64,000 bases of DNA. Origin: Gentiana macrophylla (taxonomy: Eukaryota > Streptophyta > Magnoliopsida > Gentianales > Gentianaceae). Below, one piece after another: positions 58,721 to 64,000 of the stretch. The position numbers and the translations under genes were made by a program. Positions within the stretch are counted from its first letter, which is position 1. Each line of letters starts with the position of its first letter. A model generated the notes under the pieces. That model did not search any database, was not told the DNA's origin, and saw nothing but the letters and a program-made list of their open reading frames with translations. The stretch spans positions 62,001 through 126,000 of the forward strand of contig JAOBSW010001150.1 in assembly GCA_026214975.1 (NCBI GenBank), written 5' to 3'.

Positions 58721-58849
58721 AAGTGGAAACTTACAAGTGAAGTAGACTATCTCAGAACCTTCAACAAGGAAGATACAAAGATTGAAGATGGATATCGTCT
58801 TCATGATAAGGAACAAAAATTTATCAAAGTTACACAAAGAAATGCTTAG
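58721..58849 (+). pseudogene. SIRE copy A env-like ORF, 3' end
   Basis: Directly after copy B's LTR the frame reads KWKLTSEVDYLRTFNKED and ends at a stop near 58847. It continues the frame broken at 35077 and matches copy B at 56631 on. Confidence 0.85.
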
Positions 58850-59004
58850 ATCTTTTTTCAGTTTTTATCAACTGTGTAACTATTCCAGTTTCTGCATAAT
58901 TCTTATTGAAATCCAGTTTCCAGTTTTACTTTGTTTTACATTGTTATTATCTTTAAGCTTTTCTTTGAAGGAGGGTTTTGGCATCATCATCAAAAAGGGG
59001 GAAA
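58850..59004 (+). other. SIRE copy A 3' untranslated region and PPT
   Basis: Ends CAAAAAGGGGGAAAT (58990-59004), a good polypurine tract before the LTR. Confidence 0.75.
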
Positions 59005-60799
59005 TGGTTGAAAATAAAATTTTGTTTTGATGATGATTCATCTCATTTAAGTATATGTTTGTTTACACCCCATTGATGAAGTTCTGAAACTAGCTGTTAC
59101 AGTGGAAAGCTAAAAGATGTCTAGAACTGAATGTATAAGTTTTACTAGAGTCTGATAATTGTATAGGCTATATCAGACATGCACTGTAATAGATAGAAGT
59201 GTCGTAAAACTGAGAACTGGAAATCGTCTAGAAAACTGGAACTAAACATAAGACTGAAGATATACACCTAGAACTGAAGACTCACTCAGAACTGAAGAAG
59301 GTAAGTTCACTGAGGGACACAGACTCGGTTGACTTATCTAGAAATGAAGGCTGAGGGAATAAACTCAGTATTTGAAGAACTGAGGGACACAGACTCAGTC
59401 AAGGAAGATTGAAGAACTGAGGGTTCAAACTCAGTTATGAAGATATTATGCCGAGACTGTAAATTTAGAATTCAGGTAAGTCTGTGATGGCCTGAACTGC
59501 CTTTATGGATCTTGAAAGAAGACCTAAGTATCTTAAGGACAATGATATCTTATATGATCTTTATAAGAAATGGTGTAATATGATTCAGTCACATAAAATC
59601 AGATAAATAGAGTACTGAACTTTTAAAGAAGAGTAAAACCTCAGTTAATGCTCTAAGTCAGTTAGTAAACTGAAAACTGACACACTCAATATAAAACTGA
59701 TCAGGAAACTCAGTTTTATAGTCAGCCATCCAAGCAACTGAAAGTACATTCGAACGTTGTAAAATCAAGGATTGTTATTGGATGAAGAACTGACATGTCA
59801 AAACGGTCACTGACACATGACATCTGAAAATATAGACGTTGATACAATTCGAATTCAAGAAAGATGAATGTTGGATGTCACACAATAAATAGAGGACTTT
59901 GCACCAAGGATAAAACACCGAATTAACAAGATTACAAGCATTTTTGTGCACAAGTCTAGTTCATTCAAATTGTTATCATATCTGCACTCAACAAGATTAT
60001 ATCTAGAATTTCTTCAAGTGTTCAAGCTACATCGATTATATCCAGATTTTGACATCTTGAAGAACCACAAGCAAGAATCAATTTATTGATTCTCAGCCCA
60101 ACTTTGATTCTCAATCAAAGGCTTAGACTATGAAGCATTCTGGTCAAGGAGTTGCCAAGGATAGTTGTGACTTTTGCAGTTGGGTAGACTGTGTTTGTGG
60201 TGGTAGCTGGTGAAGAGGCAATACAACCCTATAAGGACCAGTGGTTCAAGCAGTTGAAGAGCAGCCATCCAACCTGTTCTTTAGTGGTTTAGAAAGTGAC
60301 ACTAGGGATTAGTGAACAACTATCGTATATGACTTTTTGTAACAGCGTACTTCGAGGAGTTCTAGTGGAATTTTCCTCCTACATCACAAGGGAAGAGTGG
60401 ACGGACAGGATTACACCACCTGGAACCACTATAATTCTTGCTCCACTTACTTTACGCATTTACTTATCTTTACAGCATTTATATTTGTTTATACAGCATA
60501 CTGAAACTGATTGTTATAAGCCTACATAGTTCAGAAACTGACATTCACCAGAATTCAGTTTAGTATACTCAGCTTTTTCTTGTAGAATCAACAAGATCCA
60601 GATAAAGGCTAAAACTTATAATCCGCTGCCGATTGACTCAGTTTTGTATAAGTCAGTTTGACTTAGACTCAGCTTTGTCTGCTCAACTCCACACAAGTTA
60701 AAACTGAACTGTAATTGTTAATTAATCTAGTTTTTTGTGACAAGTTTATTCACCCCCCTCCCTATCTAAACTTGTGTTAGCCTTTCTAAGGAACCAACA
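59005..60799 (+). repeat. SIRE copy A 3' LTR
   Basis: 1795 bp, from TGGTTGAAAATAAAATTTTG to GGAACCAACA. The TATA box is mutated (AATAAATA, about 59885). It is flanked on the right by copy C's env-like ORF; the duplicated target there should be ATAAG (60800-60804), but the left partner is deleted. Confidence 0.88.
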
Positions 60800-61915
60800 A
60801 TAAGCAAACATGTTCTCGGACATTTTATAGGGTTAGATAACATATCTGAAGACGGGATACATCTATTGAACATTATATAGGATGAATTTGAATTTAACTG
60901 GGTAGGATATGTGTTCAATCAGATGAAGAAGCAAGACTTGCCTCAAATAGCATGTGTTAGCAGAGTTGGGAGATTCTGGTTGAAGAAATCACTCAATCTA
61001 GTAATTCAGCATTACTTAGAGAAACTCGGTCAAGGAAAGGAGGCTGAACAAGCTGCTGCATCAAGAACTACTGATACTGAGAAAATTGCAGCAGTGGTAA
61101 GTTCAAGGAAAGAGCCTTCTAATGCTGAAGAAAAGAAGAAGACTGTCTCTCAACAGGTAGTTGGACAGAAAGGAGACAAGAGGAAAGCTGACACACAAAG
61201 AAAAGTAAGTTGGAAAATGTTTGTTCCCAGGTACTTCAGTTAAGGTAACTGAAACAAGCATGATAGCACCAACTGAGGGGGAACAACAACTGACACCTGA
61301 TGATAGTGAGTTTGCTGAGGATGTTTCTCTTAAAGAGCAGAAGATATCAGAGAAACAAGTTTCCGCTATGGATGCTAAACAAGAGCAACAGCAAACTCAG
61401 CAACAACAATCTCAACAGCAAACTCAGCAACAACAATCTCAACAGCAAGACAATCTCTTTGAACCTTAAAGAATCATCAATCTAATGGAGTGAAGCTCAA
61501 GACTGAAGATTCTCAGGAATCAGTCAAGGATGTTCTAAAGACTGAAGAAAAGTTTTTCTTAGAAAAACATAAAGTTGAAAACTTATATGCATTATGTCCT
61601 ATGGATGAATTCCTCACCCGATGCTATAAGAGACTTGAAGAAGCTCAAAAGAAGAAAAATTCAGCTGAATCATCAATACCGAAGGATGTTTTAAAGAATA
61701 ATGATGATGACAAGGATGATGATTCAAAGAAGATGCCAGAGTAGAGTTTACTTTTACATCAAGAAGACAAAGCTGATATTCAAGGAGATAAAACTGAAAC
61801 TCAGGATCAAGAAGGATTTCCAGTTGGTTCATCAACAACTGACAGTTAGAAACAAGAAGAAGCTGATAAACAACATTTGATGATTATGGACAATCAAACT
61901 CAGTCTGTTAGGAAC
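60800..61915 (+). pseudogene. SIRE copy C env-like ORF, middle part
   Basis: Resumes at a position matching copy A about 33130: LDNISEDGIHLLNII, FNWVGYVFNQMKKQ, then SQQVVGQKGDKRKADTQRK, APTEGEQQL, a Gln-rich repeat, ALCPMDEFLTRCYKRLE and a Lys/Asp tract, ending near MIMDNQTQS. Copy D's LTR cuts it at 61916. Stops occur at about 61467 and 61744. The frame is part of the oldest copia copy; its other parts are not in the window. Confidence 0.75.
61386..61448 (+). repeat. 27 bp tandem coding a Gln-rich tract
   Basis: About 2.3 units of a 27 bp repeat start at 61386, 61413 and 61440 (CAACAGCAAACTCAGCAACA...). It encodes Gln/Ser/Thr. Copies A and B have shorter, non-repeated Gln-rich segments here. 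Confidence 0.9.
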
Positions 61916-63308
61916 GTTTTATTTTGTTTTGATGATGGCCATACTAGCTGTTATAGCAAGCCTGAAATAAGTTAGAATTCTTTGTATAAGTCTTTACTTA
62001 GAGTCTGACATGTTGTATAAGTTGAGTCAGACAAGTATTGTACTAGTTGGTAGGATGGCAAAGTAAAAACATACTTTCGGCAAAGTGAAGCCAGCCAAGC
62101 ACCAGCAGTGAAGTAATGAAGACATTATGGTCTGACTTATAACCAAGGAAATCTGTGATGACCTTGGATAAGTCTAAGTTATGTTTCAAGTGATGAAAAC
62201 TTAATATTTAGATATGGTGTACACTGATCTCACCCCAATCAAGGATCAGTGAAGTACACGATTCTCCTCATACTTAAACAATGAAGAAAACAGTGAATCG
62301 GCGCAGTAAAGTGACTTGCGGCTGAGTGAAGACAAAACGGTGAAGGAAGATCTAGAACGGCGAAGTCAGATGAATCACTCAACCGCTCTGAGAACGGCGA
62401 AGTAAATCTTACCAAATCAGATTTTGGAATTTGATGAAGATTCAGAAGATCATGCATTTAAATGCACAATCAATAGATGATCAATCAAGGACGGATTTTC
62501 TGCTATATATATTTGAAGGAAAAATCCGATCACTGAAATCAAGGAGAATACAATTAAGGGGGAATCAAGAATAAAATCAAGGATTATTCCCCTCATAAAT
62601 ATAGCCAACGGACGGAATTCCAAATCAAGGATACTCAAGGCTATAAATAGAAGGCATTGACAGACAGATAAAACAACGATCAAGAAAAGCAAAAAGGAAG
62701 CAGAAACTGTGTCAATTTGAAAAGCCTTATCTCTGAACTTATAAGGACTTATCTAGAGATCAACTCAGACATCGGGACTTACAATTTAATATTCTGCACT
62801 GAGATTGATCGAGCAAGTTTGTGAATCTCATTCACATCAAACTGAAGCAACTGAATCAAAAGCAATCTGAGAAGGAGTTGTGTCTGTGATAGCTGCTGAA
62901 GGATTTTAATCTCAAGGAGCAGTGAAAGAGACTGAATCACTGAAGTTGTTGTAGTCAAGGAGTGATAGTCTTATAGATTGTGAAGCTTGGGAAGTCAAGG
63001 ACAATCATACTATTGTATCTGTGAAAACAATCGTGAATTCCTCCAATCATCACAGGAGAAGAGTGGATTAAGGGATTACACCACCCTGAACCACTATAAG
63101 CCTTGTGTCACTTTACTTTCTACAATTTACTTTACAGCATTTATTTAAATTGCCAAGATCAAAACTTATATTTGTGATTGTCTAAAGCGATTTGAAAACA
63201 ACATAGTAAGAAGGATTTATCCATTTGCCCAAAACTTTTAAACATAATAAATTTTTTGAAACTCCACCCCCTCTCGACTATAGTTTCACCCTTCTCTCGG
63301 GACAAACA
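61916..63308 (+). repeat. SIRE-type copy D 5' LTR
   Basis: 1393 bp, from TGTTAGGAACGTTTTATTTTG to CGGGACAAACA. TATAAATA lies at 62642-62649. It differs in length and sequence from the LTRs of copies A and B, so it is a sister subfamily. The left target is CAGTC (61911-61915); the right one is outside the window. Confidence 0.85.
62642..62649 (+). promoter_or_regulatory. TATA box of copy D LTR
   Basis: GGCTATAAATAGAAGG, the same context as in the copy B LTRs. Confidence 0.65.
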
Positions 63309-63310
63309 AT

Positions 63311-63322
63311 TGGTATCGGAGC
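63311..63322 (+). other. Copy D primer-binding site
   Basis: TGGTATCGGAGC lies two bases after the LTR end; it is the same tRNA-Met variant as in copy B. Confidence 0.9.
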
Positions 63323-63445
63323 AGTGTTCTAGTATCGTAAACTGCTCGAGATCTAATTTACAGTAAAAGGAGATCACATATTTTCAAAGTAGTTTTCAAA
63401 TGAAGTTTTCTATTCATTCACATATAAATCTATTACTTGTGCTTA

Positions 63446-64000
63446 TGGATTCCTCAAACTTTATGTCAAAAGTACACTGTTTTCAATGTTAATAATTATG
63501 ATGAATATAAAATAAGAATGTTGTCTCATCTTGCAAAGAACTCATGAGAGATGCTAGAGCGTAATCAATGATGGACCAATCATGATCATGACCTGTGGTA
63601 TCCACAGGAGGCGAGATCGTGGAAAGGAGATAGACAAACCTAAGAAAGATTGGACCAAGGATGACGAGGAGAAGAGCAAATCTAGACTTTGTTGCAAAAG
63701 AAAAGATTTTGAAGACCCTAGATAGCAACATGTTCATGAGAATCAAAGGCGCAAAACAAACAAAGGAGATGTGGGACAAGATAGATTTGATAAATGAAGG
63801 ATCTCAAGCGATTAAAGAAAACAAATTATCATTGTAAAAGCAGTAAATTTGAAAATTTCAAAATGAAGATCTGGTGAATCCATTGATGAAATGGACAATG
63901 ATTCTCTAGCATCATCTGAATGTTGCAACAACTTGGACACACATATTCCCGTAAAGAAGTATGCTTAAAGATCTTAAGAGGCTTACGAAAGATGGAAAAT
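63446..64000 (+). pseudogene. Copy D gag, 5' part (runs off right edge)
   Basis: Starts MDSSNFMSKVHCFQ about 125 bases after the PBS. A stop and frameshift follow. Further pieces match the copia gag (UBN2-type) domain: NNYDEYKIRMLSHLAKNS, then LDFVAKEKILKTLDSNMFMR and TKEMWDKID at about 63680-63785. It parallels copy B gag at 37070-37360. Several stops make it non-functional. Confidence 0.78.

Overview
The window reads as intergenic, heterochromatin-like DNA from an angiosperm, most likely a eudicot. It contains plant retrotransposon lineages (a Tekay/Del-type chromovirus, Athila-like Ty3/gypsy, SIRE/Maximus-type Ty1/copia, non-autonomous LARD-like elements), primer-binding sites complementary to plant initiator tRNA-Met and tRNA-Asp, and A+T-rich linkers. 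I found no cellular gene, tRNA, rRNA or CRISPR array. Every convincing reading frame belongs to a transposable element, and nearly all are broken by stops, frameshifts or later insertions.

Layout. 1-10933: the 5' part of a minus-strand chromovirus (integrase, RNase H, RT, protease, gag, PBS, 5' LTR). Its gag is split by a 4.5 kb DNA-transposon-like element (3839-8363) whose arms are packed with the word TAATGAGGAG. 10934-16372: a dead copia pol remnant carrying two solo LTRs with perfect target duplications (12369-14197, TATTA; 14312-16262, TGCCT). 16373-31952: a minus-strand Athila-like element (LTR, PPT, integrase, RNase H, RT, protease, gag, PBS, LTR) split at the protease/RT junction by a plus-strand LARD-like element (21316-27772) with no coding capacity.

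31950-64000: a Russian doll of SIRE-type copia elements, all plus strand. Copy C (60800-61915, only the env-like ORF left) was hit by copy A (31950-35077 plus 58721-60799) and by copy D (61916 to beyond the window). Copy A's env-like ORF was hit by copy B (35078-58720). Copy B's env-like ORF was hit by a tRNA-Asp-primed non-autonomous element E (44936-56359). Reading frames resume across each insertion, and target duplications are visible for E (CTACT, perfect) and B (AAGTT/AAGTG). Age order is therefore C, then A, then B, then E.

The most unusual signals are these. Element E carries three LTRs, and both of its outer ends are U3 ends although its target duplication is perfect. Copy B's 5' LTR and nearby sequence carry repeated ACTGA-to-GCGA replacements that are absent from its 3' LTR. 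A CGCCCGTC word recurs at about 21 bp phase in two unrelated LTR families. Long palindromes sit in the predicted RNA leader of E, and a palindrome abuts the TATA box in all three LARD LTRs. A TATA box lies just upstream of the env-like ORF in two SIRE copies, suggesting an internal promoter. All calls come from reading the sequence; no database search was possible.
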